From Desulfomicrobium sp. UBA5193 (GTDB lineage: Bacteria > Desulfobacterota > Desulfovibrionia > Desulfovibrionales > Desulfomicrobiaceae), in contig DHWB01000003.1 of assembly GCA_002412965.1 (NCBI GenBank), forward strand, positions 712,322 to 776,321: a stretch of DNA of 64,000 bases, in the 5' to 3' direction. The notes under the pieces were generated by a model that was not told the origin of the DNA, did not search any database, and saw nothing but the letters and a program-made list of their open reading frames with translations. Position numbers and translations under genes: made by a program. This document shows positions 50,831 through 59,238 of this stretch, one piece after another. The stretch's first letter is position 1. Each line of letters begins with the position of its first letter.

Positions 50831-51886
50831 TTAAGGAATCTCTACCTCTCTCACCACCGCAACCACATCGCCTTCCCCCGGTCTGGACAGGTTGAATTCG
50901 CCCCGGTAGCGCCCGGGCCTCCAGCCCGCGCCACACGTCATGCCCACGTAGCACATGGTCTGGGTCTCATGGCGTTTCTGTATGGCGTTGGATTCGACCA
51001 GAACCTGGCCGCTTGGGTCCAAGAGCCGCATGGACCAGACATCGTCCGGGAGCGGCCCGAAAACCGCAACTCCAAATACAAGCATCGGCGGGTCGCTTGC
51101 CTTGCTCTCGATTCCGTCCAGGCGACGCAGAATGGAGACGATTGCCCGTGGAGGCGACGAAAAGAACCCTGCTTCGAGCAGTCCGCTTTTTCGGTATGTC
51201 AGGACGGGTGAGGAGAGGGCCTCGGCGCTCCAGAGAGGCGCACGCCTCCCGCCGCACCCTTCGAAATCCGGACCGATGAAAGGGTCAACGGGCTTGCCCT
51301 GGTGTCGGACCATTAAACTCAGATGGGGAAAATCCGTGGCTCCGGACATGCCCAGCAGTCCGAGCACCTGCCCGGCCCTGACCTGCTGCTCGGGCCGGAC
51401 GATCACGGAGCCCCATTTCAGATGGCTGTACTGGGTCTCGAAACCGTCCGCATGCACCACAACCACGGTGTTGCCCTCCTCACGGCCCTTGACCGTTTCC
51501 TTGCCGCGCAGGGAAATCTCCCCTTCCAGTTCGCCGTTCCGCACGAAGCGCACCACCCCATCGGCAACGGCCAGCACCGGCACACCCTTCCTCATGTCTG
51601 CGTGGAAAACCCGGATGTCGGTGCCTGTGAGCGCGTCGTAGGTCCGAGAGCCGCAGGTGTAGTCGGCGTAGCCGGTGGACGCGTCGTGGTCGAAGTGGTT
51701 CTGGACCATGCAGAGACCAGCGCCGGCGCATTTGACGGGCAGTTCCATGGAAAAGCCCCAGGCCAGCGCAGGCAGGAAAATCAGCGCCGCCAGGACGCAC
51801 CATGTGCGTGGAAGCAATTTGGTAAATCCCGCTCTGAAGCGCAAACCGTCCGGACGGACTCGCAGTTGGCGGCCGGTGTGTTCCAT
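50831..51886 (-). CDS. M23 (LytM-like) peptidase-family protein, probably inactive
   Basis: A 351-residue exported protein. I chose ATG 51886 for AGGGGA just upstream; the frame is open to 52015. A signal segment (TWCVLAALIFLPALAWGFS) is followed by a Cys-containing region and the M23 beta-barrel: VPVLAVADGVVRFV, VVHADGFETQYSHLKWGSV and VRAGQVLGLLGMSGATDFPHLSLMVR. M23 zinc sites use HxxxD and HxH. Here the first motif reads YDALTGTDI, with Leu where His is expected, and the last reads PHLSL, with Ser in place of the second His. Two of three zinc ligands thus seem lost, as in LytM activators (EnvC/NlpD type). The C-terminal ~110 residues are an added beta domain. Confidence 0.8.
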   Translation of the reverse strand: MEHTGRQLRVRPDGLRFRAGFTKLLPRTWCVLAALIFLPALAWGFSMELPVKCAGAGLCMVQNHFDHDASTGYADYTCGSRTYDALTGTDIRVFHADMRKGVPVLAVADGVVRFVRNGELEGEISLRGKETVKGREEGNTVVVVHADGFETQYSHLKWGSVIVRPEQQVRAGQVLGLLGMSGATDFPHLSLMVRHQGKPVDPFIGPDFEGCGGRRAPLWSAEALSSPVLTYRKSGLLEAGFFSSPPRAIVSILRRLDGIESKASDPPMLVFGVAVFGPLPDDVWSMRLLDPSGQVLVESNAIQKRHETQTMCYVGMTCGAGWRPGRYRGEFNLSRPGEGDVVAVVREVEIP

Positions 51887-52629
51887 GCCTATCCCCTGCG
51901 GACCGATGGGCTGGGAAGCATAACCACAATGCTCCTCCGACCCGTTGATCCCGTCGTATCGTTGAAAGCGATGCCGTACGCGGCAGCCCGGCCGCAGCCC
52001 CGCTCGATTCGCCAAGCAACACAGTCAGTCAAAGTGAGTACGTGTTCTCTATGCGTTTGCATCTTTCCCCATTCATAGTTCCGTGGATGGCGTTGATCTC
52101 GTCCGTTTCGACTGCTGTTTCGGTTTTGAGGACGACTTGCGTATGAAATTTTTTCTAAGGCTTTCCGGGCAGATACTGCGCATCTCCGCACTGCGTATTC
52201 ATTTCCCACAAGGAATCAGAGAAGACGAAGTCCGAAACCAAACGTCATTGATTGATCTTCCCAATGTGTTCCTTGTGGAAGGAATGTAAATAATGAATTA
52301 TGGGAAAAATTAATCAAATTTATACACATTAGTCATAAATTTTGTGGGTTTTGGTGCGGCTGGGGCGGGATTTGATGGACGGGAAGGCCAAGATGGAATT
52401 TGGCGGTGGATGACTTGAAGGTGATATATTTATGGGAGGCAATAGTTATTTTGGCGCGGTGGTAATTACGTCCCGAACAGGGCTAAGAACTGGCTTACTT
52501 TGTTTGAACATATTTGCCCGTTTCGTAAGCGGAATCTCTGCTTCTCTCACATTGCCAGTCTCACCGGAAGCCGTGGCTTCAGTCGCAAAGACCCCGCCCT
52601 CGTCTAGGCCCTTGCGGCCATCTTCCTCA
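51887..52629. other. Intergenic region, AT-rich in the middle
   Basis: 743 bp. No supported gene; the forward frame from 52432 is antisense to the nuclease gene. The stretch 52287-52345 is strikingly AT-rich and could hold promoters, but I cannot define hexamers. Confidence 0.4.
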
Positions 52630-53463
52630 TCATCCCTTCCAAGCCCCTCGCAACAAGGCGATCTCTTCCGCGTACCCCGGCAGCTCGTTCGGGGTTTCCA
52701 GATAGAAAGGCAGGTGTCGCAACTTTGGGTGGTTGATTATCCGGGTGAATGCCTCAAGACCGATATGACCGTGGCCGATTCGGGCGTGGCGGTCTTTGTG
52801 GCTGCCGAGGGGATTGAGGCTGTCGTTTATGTGGATGGCACGCAGCCGCTCCAGACCGATGGTCTTGTCGAATTCCGCCAGCACGCCTTCCAGATCGCAG
52901 GCAATGTCATATCCGGCGTCGTGGACATGACAGGTGTCGAGGCAGACTCCCATCTTTTCCGCAAGTTCGACGCGGTCCAGGATCTCGCGCATCTGCCGGA
53001 ACGTGCCACCAACCTCGCTGCCCTTGCCGGACATGGTTTCGAGCAGCACGGTGGTTGTCATTTCCCTTGTCAGCACCGCATTGAGCTGGTCGGCTATCAG
53101 CGCGATGCCGACTTGCGTTCCCTGGCCCACATGGCTGCCCGGATGGAACGTGTACATGTTGCCCGGAAGGTATTCCATGCGCGCAAGATCGTCGCGCATG
53201 GTTTCCAGGGCGAAGCTTCGGGTTTTCGCGTCTGCCGAGCACGGATTGAGCGTGTACGAAGCGTGCGCCAGGAGTGGAGCCAGGCTGTGCGCTGCGGCCA
53301 GTTCGAGAAATGCCTCGACATCCAGCGGGTCGATGTTTTTGGCCGCGCCGCCGCGCGGGTTGCGCAGGAAGAACTGGAATGTGCTTGCGCCTATTGCAAG
53401 CGCGGTTCGCCCCATGGCCAGGAAGCCTTTGGAAGAGGAGAGATGGCAACCGATATTCAGCAT
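52630..53463 (-). CDS. nfo: Endonuclease IV (AP endonuclease)
   Basis: A 277-residue protein of the usual length for the family. It starts MLNIGCHLSSSKGF. The zinc-ligand motifs of the TIM-barrel family are all present: LLAHASYTLN, YTFHPGSH, VLLETMSGKGSEVGGTF, VCLDTCHVHDAGYD, AIHINDSLNPLGSHKDRH with ARIGHGHIG, and FYLETPNE. It cleaves DNA 5' of abasic sites and removes 3' blocking groups in base-excision repair, acting in the cytoplasm without Mg2+. It appears to be a single gene between the peptidase-like and cold-shock genes. Confidence 0.96.
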   Translation of the reverse strand: MLNIGCHLSSSKGFLAMGRTALAIGASTFQFFLRNPRGGAAKNIDPLDVEAFLELAAAHSLAPLLAHASYTLNPCSADAKTRSFALETMRDDLARMEYLPGNMYTFHPGSHVGQGTQVGIALIADQLNAVLTREMTTTVLLETMSGKGSEVGGTFRQMREILDRVELAEKMGVCLDTCHVHDAGYDIACDLEGVLAEFDKTIGLERLRAIHINDSLNPLGSHKDRHARIGHGHIGLEAFTRIINHPKLRHLPFYLETPNELPGYAEEIALLRGAWKG

Positions 53464-53560
53464 GAGGACTCCAAAAAGAGGAAGGGAAGCGGGTGTTGCG
53501 GTTTGCGTCGAGCGAATATGGCCACACCTGACGGTCGCAAAATTACAAATGGCCTGGCTG

Positions 53561-54166
53561 TTAACGCAGCATCTTCATGAAAATATCCACAAGCCAGGCG
53601 CCACGGTCCGAAGCAAGGTAGCCAAGCGCCATGATGTTCAGCGCGATGGTGAGCCAGAAGATGCTCCGGAACGGCTGTTTGACTGATTTGTGCCGCAGCA
53701 GCTGCTGCGCATAAAGAGCGCCGGGCCAACCGCCCAACAATGCCAGCATGTGCAGCATGTTTTCCGGCGTGCGTTGACCGTCTTTTCTGGCGGACGATTT
53801 GTCCATTGCGTACACGAGGAATGTGATGATGCTCATGCAGATATAGAGCAGAAAAAAATGTAACGGCAGAATACCGCGCATAGCAATGGCGGCGAGCACC
53901 AACAAGAAGGACGCCGAAAGCACGAATGCCTTGGATGCCGGACCAAAGGCGAATTTTTCGTCAAGCAGGCGAACATCTTCCGCCCTGGAGCGTCCCATCG
54001 CGTCATTGGACTCCACGTAGCTTACGCCTGCTCCAATTTCCGGCCTGCGCGCACCACGTGGAAATGCCTTGATATGCACGAAAATATGTTTTCCCCCGCT
54101 TGCAGGATCGATAAATCCGAAGCCTTTCTCGTCTTCCCAGCGCGCGATTTTTCCCTGTTTGAGCAT
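53561..54166 (-). CDS. Cold-shock domain + DUF1294 membrane protein
   Basis: A 201-residue protein. The start at 54166 (MLKQGKIARW) follows GGGAGTGAG; an upstream ATG at 54196 adds ten residues. Residues 1-70 are a cold-shock-like OB fold with RNP1 DEKGFGFI and RNP2-like KHIFVHIKAF, able to bind single-stranded nucleic acid. Residues ~80-201 are DUF1294: four hydrophobic helices with YAMDKSSARKDGQRTPE and ALLGGWPGALYAQQLLRHKS. This fusion is widespread in proteobacteria; its role is unknown. Confidence 0.9.
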   Translation of the reverse strand: MLKQGKIARWEDEKGFGFIDPASGGKHIFVHIKAFPRGARRPEIGAGVSYVESNDAMGRSRAEDVRLLDEKFAFGPASKAFVLSASFLLVLAAIAMRGILPLHFFLLYICMSIITFLVYAMDKSSARKDGQRTPENMLHMLALLGGWPGALYAQQLLRHKSVKQPFRSIFWLTIALNIMALGYLASDRGAWLVDIFMKMLR

Positions 54167-54246
54167 TCTCACTCCCGACAAGCTCATATGTTTCATCAGA
54201 CCAACACAAAAATCAGATGTCTTTCCGGCGAATCCCGGCAGCGCTC

Positions 54247-55152
54247 TTACGATCGCCAGGGCGGCGGGCTCAGCGACTGGCTTAAGAGTTCCAGGAAATG
54301 GCGGGTCCGTGCGGCGCGCATGTGGCGTGGGCCGAGGAGGGCCACCACGGGCGCGTCCGGCGAATTCCAGTCGGGGAGCAGCCGCACGAGCCGCCCGGCG
54401 GCCAGATCATCCGCGACATCCCACTCCGAGCGCAGGATGATGCCCCATCCGCCCACGGCCCAGTCGCGGATGACGTCGCCGTCGTTGCAGGCCACGCCCA
54501 CGGGTATGCGCACGGTCTCGGTCTTGCCTCCGTGGCGCGAGAAGCGCCACAGGGTTACGTCCTCGTCGTTTTCGGGCAGGGTCAGACAGGCGTGTCCCGC
54601 CAGGTCCGCCGGAACGCGGGGCTCGCCGCGCCGCGCGATATAGTCCGGCGAGGCGCAGAGGATGCGTTCGTTCGGCGCGAGGGTGAGCATGTGGTAGGGC
54701 TGGGAATGCAGTTCACCGATGTGGATGATGATGTCCCAGGCGCTGGGTTTGAGGCGGATGGGGTTGTCGGAGAGGTCCAGGCTGATGGTCACGCCGGGAT
54801 GCTGCTGGTGGAAGGCCATGGCCACGGGCGCGATGTGGCGTCGTCCGAAGCCCGTCGGGCCCGCGATGCGAAGATTGCCGGCGACCATGCCCCGCCTTTC
54901 GCACAGGCGTTCGGCCACGTCGTCGATCTCGGTGAGGATCCTGGCGGACCATGCGGCCAGCAGTTCGCCTTCATCGGTCAGGGTGATGCGGCCGGAGCTG
55001 CGGTCCAGCAGGCTGACCCCGAGGCGCGCCTCCAGCCCGCGCAGCCGCTGCGACACGGCGGGCGGCGTGACATTGAGCTGGCGGGCCGCCGCCGCCAGGG
55101 ATGGCGACTGGGTGACGGCGGCAATGAATTTCAGATCGTCGGCGGTAAGCAT
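54247..55152 (-). CDS. LysR-family transcriptional regulator
   Basis: A 301-residue protein. The start at 55152 (MLTADDLKFI) matches the family's usual N-terminus; the frame is open upstream but overlaps the divergent gene. The winged-helix HTH lies at residues ~4-62 (SLAAAARQLNVTPPAVSQRLRGLEARLGV). The LysR substrate-binding domain (~90-295) contains VAGNLRIAGPTGFGRRHIAPV. It is divergent from the aldolase-like gene, with less than 100 bp between starts. By LysR convention it probably regulates that gene and itself, with an amino-acid-related inducer. Confidence 0.93.
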   Translation of the reverse strand: MLTADDLKFIAAVTQSPSLAAAARQLNVTPPAVSQRLRGLEARLGVSLLDRSSGRITLTDEGELLAAWSARILTEIDDVAERLCERRGMVAGNLRIAGPTGFGRRHIAPVAMAFHQQHPGVTISLDLSDNPIRLKPSAWDIIIHIGELHSQPYHMLTLAPNERILCASPDYIARRGEPRVPADLAGHACLTLPENDEDVTLWRFSRHGGKTETVRIPVGVACNDGDVIRDWAVGGWGIILRSEWDVADDLAAGRLVRLLPDWNSPDAPVVALLGPRHMRAARTRHFLELLSQSLSPPPWRS

Positions 55153-55248
55153 TAAGGCTGGACTTAATCTTGGCTTTACGAATTGTAAATTGAACTTTGT
55201 CCCAGAGGTGCTATTTTCATGGTAATATCCATCATGGAGCGCACCCGC

Positions 55249-56442
55249 ATGACCAAACTTGCCCCCGCCAACGCCCCCTCGGACCCGTCCCTGTCGTGTC
55301 CTCTGACCAGCCTTGAGACACCGTGTCTGCTTGTCGATGAGGCGCGAATGGAGCGCAACATCGACCGGCTGCGCACCCGCCTGCACGAGGCCGACGTCGC
55401 CTTCCGCCCCCACCTCAAGACGGCAAAGTCATGGGAGATTTCCCGCCGTCTGATGACCAGGCCAAACGGCCCGGCCACGGTCTCGACCCTGCGCGAAGCG
55501 GAGGAGCTGATCTGGCGCGGCGTGACCGACATCATCTATGCGGTCGGCATGGCGCCGGACAAGCTGCCGCGTGTGCAGGTCCTGCGCAGCGCGTTTCTGC
55601 GTGAGCGCGGAGGCGTCCTGACCATCTTGCTGGACAGCGTGGAGCAGGCAGTGGCGGTCGCGGCCGCATCCGACCCGGCCGACCCCATCCCCGTGCTCAT
55701 CGAGGTGGACTGCGACGGCCACCGCTCGGGCGTGAAGCCTCACGACTTCACCCTGCTGCTGGCCATCGCGGGTGCCCTGAGTCCCAGAGCGCGGCTCATG
55801 GGCGTGCTGACCCACGCCGGCGAGAGCTACGAGGCGCGCGGGAGCGCGGCGCTGGCGGCTGCGGCGGAGCAGGAGCGCGCGGCTGCGGTCATGGCCGCCG
55901 AGATCCTGCGCGCGGCGGGCTGGCCCTGTCCGGTGGTCAGCGTCGGCTCGACGCCGACAGCGTTTTCGGCGCAGAGCTATGCGGGCGTGACCGAGGTGCG
56001 GGCCGGCGTCTTCGTTTTCTTCGATCTGGTCCAGGCCGGCATCGGCATCTGCACGCAGGACGATATCGCCCTCTCGGTGCTGGCTACGGTCATCGGTCAT
56101 CAACGCGAGAAGGGCTGGACGATCATCGACGCCGGCTGGACGGCGCTGTCCTGTGACAGGGGCACGGCGGGGCAGGTCGTGGACCAGGGCTATGGCCTGG
56201 TCTGCGACGTGGCGGGGCGTCCCGTGTCCGGTCTCATCGTCACCAGTGTCAATCAGGAGCATGGCATCGTGGCGGCGCGTCCGGGCGCGCCGCGCTCCGA
56301 TTGCGAGCTGCCCATCGGCACGCGGCTGCGGATTCTTCCCAGCCATGCGTGCGCGACGGCAACGCAGCATGACCGCTACCACGTCATCGGCAGCGGCGGA
56401 ACCGAGGTGACGGCGGTGTGGCCGCGCTTCACCGGCTGGTAA
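55249..56442 (+). CDS. DSD1/D-threonine-aldolase-like PLP enzyme (fold type III)
   Basis: A 397-residue protein from ATG 55249 (GGAG nine bases ahead); in-frame ATGs at 55219 and 55234 are also possible. The N-terminal alanine-racemase-like barrel carries the PLP lysine in VAFRPHLKTAKSWEI. Active-site strands include LIEVDCDGHRSGV, LMGVLTHAGESY and VVSVGSTPTAF. The C-terminal beta domain ends with the metal-binding PSHACATATQHDRYH. The family includes D-threonine aldolase, D-serine dehydratase and 3-hydroxy-D-aspartate aldolase (BhcC); sequence alone does not choose between them. The linked ornithine-cyclodeaminase-like gene parallels the BhcC/BhcD pair. Confidence 0.88.
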   Translation: MTKLAPANAPSDPSLSCPLTSLETPCLLVDEARMERNIDRLRTRLHEADVAFRPHLKTAKSWEISRRLMTRPNGPATVSTLREAEELIWRGVTDIIYAVGMAPDKLPRVQVLRSAFLRERGGVLTILLDSVEQAVAVAAASDPADPIPVLIEVDCDGHRSGVKPHDFTLLLAIAGALSPRARLMGVLTHAGESYEARGSAALAAAAEQERAAAVMAAEILRAAGWPCPVVSVGSTPTAFSAQSYAGVTEVRAGVFVFFDLVQAGIGICTQDDIALSVLATVIGHQREKGWTIIDAGWTALSCDRGTAGQVVDQGYGLVCDVAGRPVSGLIVTSVNQEHGIVAARPGAPRSDCELPIGTRLRILPSHACATATQHDRYHVIGSGGTEVTAVWPRFTGW

Positions 56443-56471
56443 GTGATTGCCGAAAATTTCAAAACTCCGGG

Positions 56472-56592
56472 CTGTTCAAGAATGCTGAGCTGCGAGGAAC
56501 AAAGAAAATTCAGGGCCGAAGCGTAGTTGGAACAACGTGCGGGTTTTGATTTTCTGGAGTGACGAAGCAGATCGCCGTTTTGGGGCAGCCTG
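56472..56592 (+). repeat. Dispersed ~120-bp repeat, copy A
   Basis: Begins CTGTTCAAGAATGC and ends GCAGCCTG. It aligns along its whole length with 57661-57782, with GACGAAGCAGATCGCCGTTT identical in both. It separates the aldolase and cyclodeaminase genes. Confidence 0.8.
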
Positions 56593-56608
56593 GCAAGGGA
56601 GGCTGATC

Positions 56609-57568
56609 ATGGAGTTCGTCAGTGAGGAAGTCGCGGCCAGGGTCGTCTCCATGGCCGACGCCATAGCGGCCATAGATGCCATGTTTCGCGAATACGGCCG
56701 GGACATGGCCGAGGTTTTTTCGGTGGCCCAGGGGCACGGCCCAGGTGCCGGGACATCGTTCAGCATCAAGAGCGGGCTTATCCGGACGGGCCGGGTCGTC
56801 GGGCTCAAGGTCGGCAGCTACTGGCCGGAAAACCGGACTCGCGGGCTGACGGCGCATGCCTCCACGACCCTGCTGCTGGACCCCGAGACCGGTTACCCCA
56901 AGGCCCTGGTGGCGGCGTCACACCTGACCTCGCTGCGCACAGCTGCTTCGGACGCCGTGGCCGTTCGCCAGCTCGCGCGGGAGGACAGCCGGACCCTCGC
57001 CCTGGTCGGCGCGGGCCATCAGGCATGGTTCGAGCTGCTGGCCGTGCGCGAGGTGCGTCCCATCAAGACGGTGCTGGTGGCCAACCGCTCATCCCAGGCT
57101 GCGGAGCAGTTCGCGCGGCGCATCCGCGAGGAACTGGGCCTGCCTGCCGAGGCCACGGCTATGCGGGAAGCCATTGAAAAGGCCGACATCATCGTCACGG
57201 TCACGGCCGCGCGCGAGGCCTTGTTCGAGGCCGGCTGGGTGCGTCCGGGCACGCATGTCTCGGCCATGGGCGCCGACGCACCGGGCAAGCAGGAACTGGA
57301 CCCGGCCCTGGTGGCCGCCGCCAGCCTCTTTGCCGACGTGGTGCGCCAGTCCGTGACCATCGGCGAGTACGAGGCGGCGCACAAGGCCGGGCTTGTCGAT
57401 GCGGACCGCATCACCCCCATCGGGGCGGTGCTGAACGGCGCGCCGGGGCGCACATCTCGTGAGCAGATCACCGTGTACGACAGTTCGGGCATGGCCCTGC
57501 AGGACCTCGCCATCGGCACCCTGGCGCTCGCCAAGGCATCCGAGGCAGGTCTCGTGCAAACCGTCTGA
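56609..57568 (+). CDS. Ornithine cyclodeaminase / mu-crystallin family enzyme
   Basis: A 319-residue protein. The ATG at 56609 follows AAGGGAGGC; the open frame upstream lies inside the dispersed repeat. Family hallmarks: FSIKSGLIRTGRVVGLKVGSY, AHASTTLLLDPETGYPKAL, TSLRTAASDAVAVRQLA and the NAD(P)-binding LALVGAGHQAWFELLAV, then HVSAMGADAPGKQELD and ITVYDSSGMALQDLAIG. Members act on imino acids: ornithine cyclodeaminase, ketimine reductases and iminosuccinate reductase BhcD. Next to a fold III aldolase, an imino- or hydroxy-aspartate route is attractive, but it rests on context. Confidence 0.9.
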   Translation: MEFVSEEVAARVVSMADAIAAIDAMFREYGRDMAEVFSVAQGHGPGAGTSFSIKSGLIRTGRVVGLKVGSYWPENRTRGLTAHASTTLLLDPETGYPKALVAASHLTSLRTAASDAVAVRQLAREDSRTLALVGAGHQAWFELLAVREVRPIKTVLVANRSSQAAEQFARRIREELGLPAEATAMREAIEKADIIVTVTAAREALFEAGWVRPGTHVSAMGADAPGKQELDPALVAAASLFADVVRQSVTIGEYEAAHKAGLVDADRITPIGAVLNGAPGRTSREQITVYDSSGMALQDLAIGTLALAKASEAGLVQTV

Positions 57569-57587
57569 ACCCTCCCGTAATGCCTCA

Positions 57588-57637
57588 AGCCAGTCAGCAG
57601 CCGAGGAGGTGCGTCTTGCGCTACGTCCTGACTGGCT
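57588..57637 (+). terminator. Inverted repeat after the cyclodeaminase gene
   Basis: AGCCAGTCAG (57588-57597) and CTGACTGGCT (57628-57637), 30-nt loop, followed by TTGAAAAAATC. The long loop makes it a weak terminator; it could be part of the adjacent dispersed repeat. Confidence 0.45.
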
Positions 57638-57660
57638 GTTGAAAAAATCGAATATGCAGA

Positions 57661-57782
57661 CTGTTCGAAAATGGTGAGATGCGAGGAACAAGGGAAATCC
57701 GGGACCGAAGCGTATTGAAACATACGTGACGGTCCTGGATTTTTTGCGGTGACGAAGCAGATCGCCGTTTCAGGGCAGTCTG
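57661..57782 (+). repeat. Dispersed ~120-bp repeat, copy B
   Basis: Second copy of the element at 56472-56592, roughly three quarters identical. The core GGACCGAAGCGTATTGAAAC... contains the inverted pair GACCG/CGGTC. It ends two bases before the stop of the CheX gene. Confidence 0.8.
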
Positions 57783-58241
57783 CTAGCTGAAGGAGAATTC
57801 CAGAGTGAATGCCCCGGCTTCGCAGGAAAAAGGGATGACCATGGCTCTGGATGAGGTTCCATGCGAAATGGAGAGGTTCTCGCCCATGATCACGGACGGC
57901 GTGGACCCCTGCAGCTTGAGGCCCATGTCAACCAGCCCTACCCGCGCATGCCCGGAGATCATGTTCGTGATCTCGCCCATGGCGTCCTGGACGTCGAGCA
58001 TGAGGTCCTCGATGGCCTCTCCGAGCATCTGCGTGACGATGTGCACGGCGGTGTTGCGTTCGAAGGAAATGCAAAATGCGCCCTGCCTGTCTCCGGTGAT
58101 GCCGATCATGGCGGAAACAAGCCCGCAGGTCATATTGTTCTTTTTGACATAGGGCGTGCCGGCCACGACTTCGAGATCAGCCATTGCCGAGAGCACGTCC
58201 CTGGTGGCGGTGATGAATGGTCTTGCCAATTCTGGGTCCAT
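57783..58241 (-). CDS. cheX: CheX-like chemotaxis phosphatase
   Basis: A 152-residue protein, normal for CheX. It contains the phosphatase helix DVQDAMGEITNMISGHAR, with the E..N pair that inserts into the CheY-P active site. The preceding AFCISFERNTAVHIVTQMLG and the final SSRAMVIPFSCEAGAFTLEF fit the family. CheX dephosphorylates CheY-P in bacteria lacking CheZ. No other chemotaxis gene is adjacent. The symbol rests on family resemblance; a CheX-like protein for another response regulator is possible. Confidence 0.85.
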   Translation of the reverse strand: MDPELARPFITATRDVLSAMADLEVVAGTPYVKKNNMTCGLVSAMIGITGDRQGAFCISFERNTAVHIVTQMLGEAIEDLMLDVQDAMGEITNMISGHARVGLVDMGLKLQGSTPSVIMGENLSISHGTSSRAMVIPFSCEAGAFTLEFSFS

Positions 58242-58261
58242 GATCTTCTCCTCGGATGTTG

Positions 58262-58715
58262 AGAGAACGGAAAACGTAACCCCCCACGAAGCCCGCTTGA
58301 ATTCGCGCAGGCCTATTTAAGGCGCAATGCGTAACCACAAAACTTCAATGCTGATAATTGTCAATAAAATAAGAGTGTAAGACATGAGATTCGTTCGCGC
58401 TGGTTCTGGCGGGAAATGGCGGTGTTTTGTCATACGCGGCCATGCTGCGATTGCAACTGGCCAATTTATCGACAGAAAATGAATCCGCGTGGTCCGGGTT
58501 GAAAATGGGGCGTGGGCAGGATTCGGGGACGCTGACGGCGCGGAAGGCATCCGCTCACACGGGGTGCCCAGCGCAGAGCCTTTTTCTTTGTGCCATGATT
58601 GGTCCGGAGGCTTGAAATGAATGACAATGCGCGGATCTTCTTGTTATGCATGGCATGCAGTCGGAAGTCTGATCACGGCAGCTCACATCCAGGGTGCGAG
58701 AAAAGGGAGGACAAC
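58262..58715. other. Intergenic region
   Basis: 454 bp. Short open frames on both strands (58317-58550 minus, 58427-58615 plus) lack ribosome-binding sites and protein-like composition. The plus frame leading into the thioesterase is open from 58599 but is probably untranslated. Confidence 0.45.
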
Positions 58716-59141
58716 ATGGCGGTGGAATCGAAAGTTGGAAGGCAGCCCAGCGGGATGCTGGTCTTGAGGACCCTGGCGATGCCGAGGGACACCAATCCGA
58801 GCGGAGACATTTTCGGCGGCTGGATCCTGTCCCAGATGGATGTGGCCGGGGGGCTGATGGCCTCGGAGGTTTCCAAGGGCAGGGTAGTGACCGTCAGCGT
58901 GGACAAGATGGTCTTTGAAAAACCTGTTCAGATGGGCGACACCATCTGCGTGCACGCGGAGCTGCTGCGGGTCGGCAATTCCTCCATGGACATAAAGCTC
59001 GAAGTCTGGGCCAGGCAGCTCGTCGGCGTGTATGAGGCCGAGCGCGAGCTGGTGACCGAGGGCGTCTTCCGTTACGTGGCCCTCGACGAAAAGGGCAAGC
59101 CCCGCAAGGTTCCGGACAACCCTCACTTTTTTAAGCGGTGA
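58716..59141 (+). CDS. Acyl-CoA thioesterase, hotdog fold (YciA-like)
   Basis: A 141-residue protein. The ATG at 58716 follows AGGGAGGAC. The family motif RDTNPSGDIFGGWILSQMDVAGGLMA carries the catalytic Asp of YciA/BACH-type thioesterases. It is followed by VVTVSVDKMVFEKPVQMGD and a conserved VYEAERELVTEGVFRYVALD. It hydrolyses acyl-CoA in the cytoplasm; chain-length preference cannot be judged. It is about 100 bp upstream of the transporter gene and could be co-transcribed. Confidence 0.92.
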   Translation: MAVESKVGRQPSGMLVLRTLAMPRDTNPSGDIFGGWILSQMDVAGGLMASEVSKGRVVTVSVDKMVFEKPVQMGDTICVHAELLRVGNSSMDIKLEVWARQLVGVYEAERELVTEGVFRYVALDEKGKPRKVPDNPHFFKR

Positions 59142-59238
59142 CGCGGGCTGCGTATTCCTGCCCTTCATGCGAAACCGGTCAGGATGGCATGAAGCGGTAG
59201 CGGGAGATGTCTGACCAGCCCATGACGGAGTTTGGAAC

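Noticed and set aside
52432..53580. 382-codon forward ORF
   Set aside because: Antisense to endonuclease IV, whose motifs are unmistakable.
58317..58550. 77-codon minus-strand ORF
   Set aside because: No ribosome-binding site, composition unlike a protein except for a short hydrophobic tail; probably chance.
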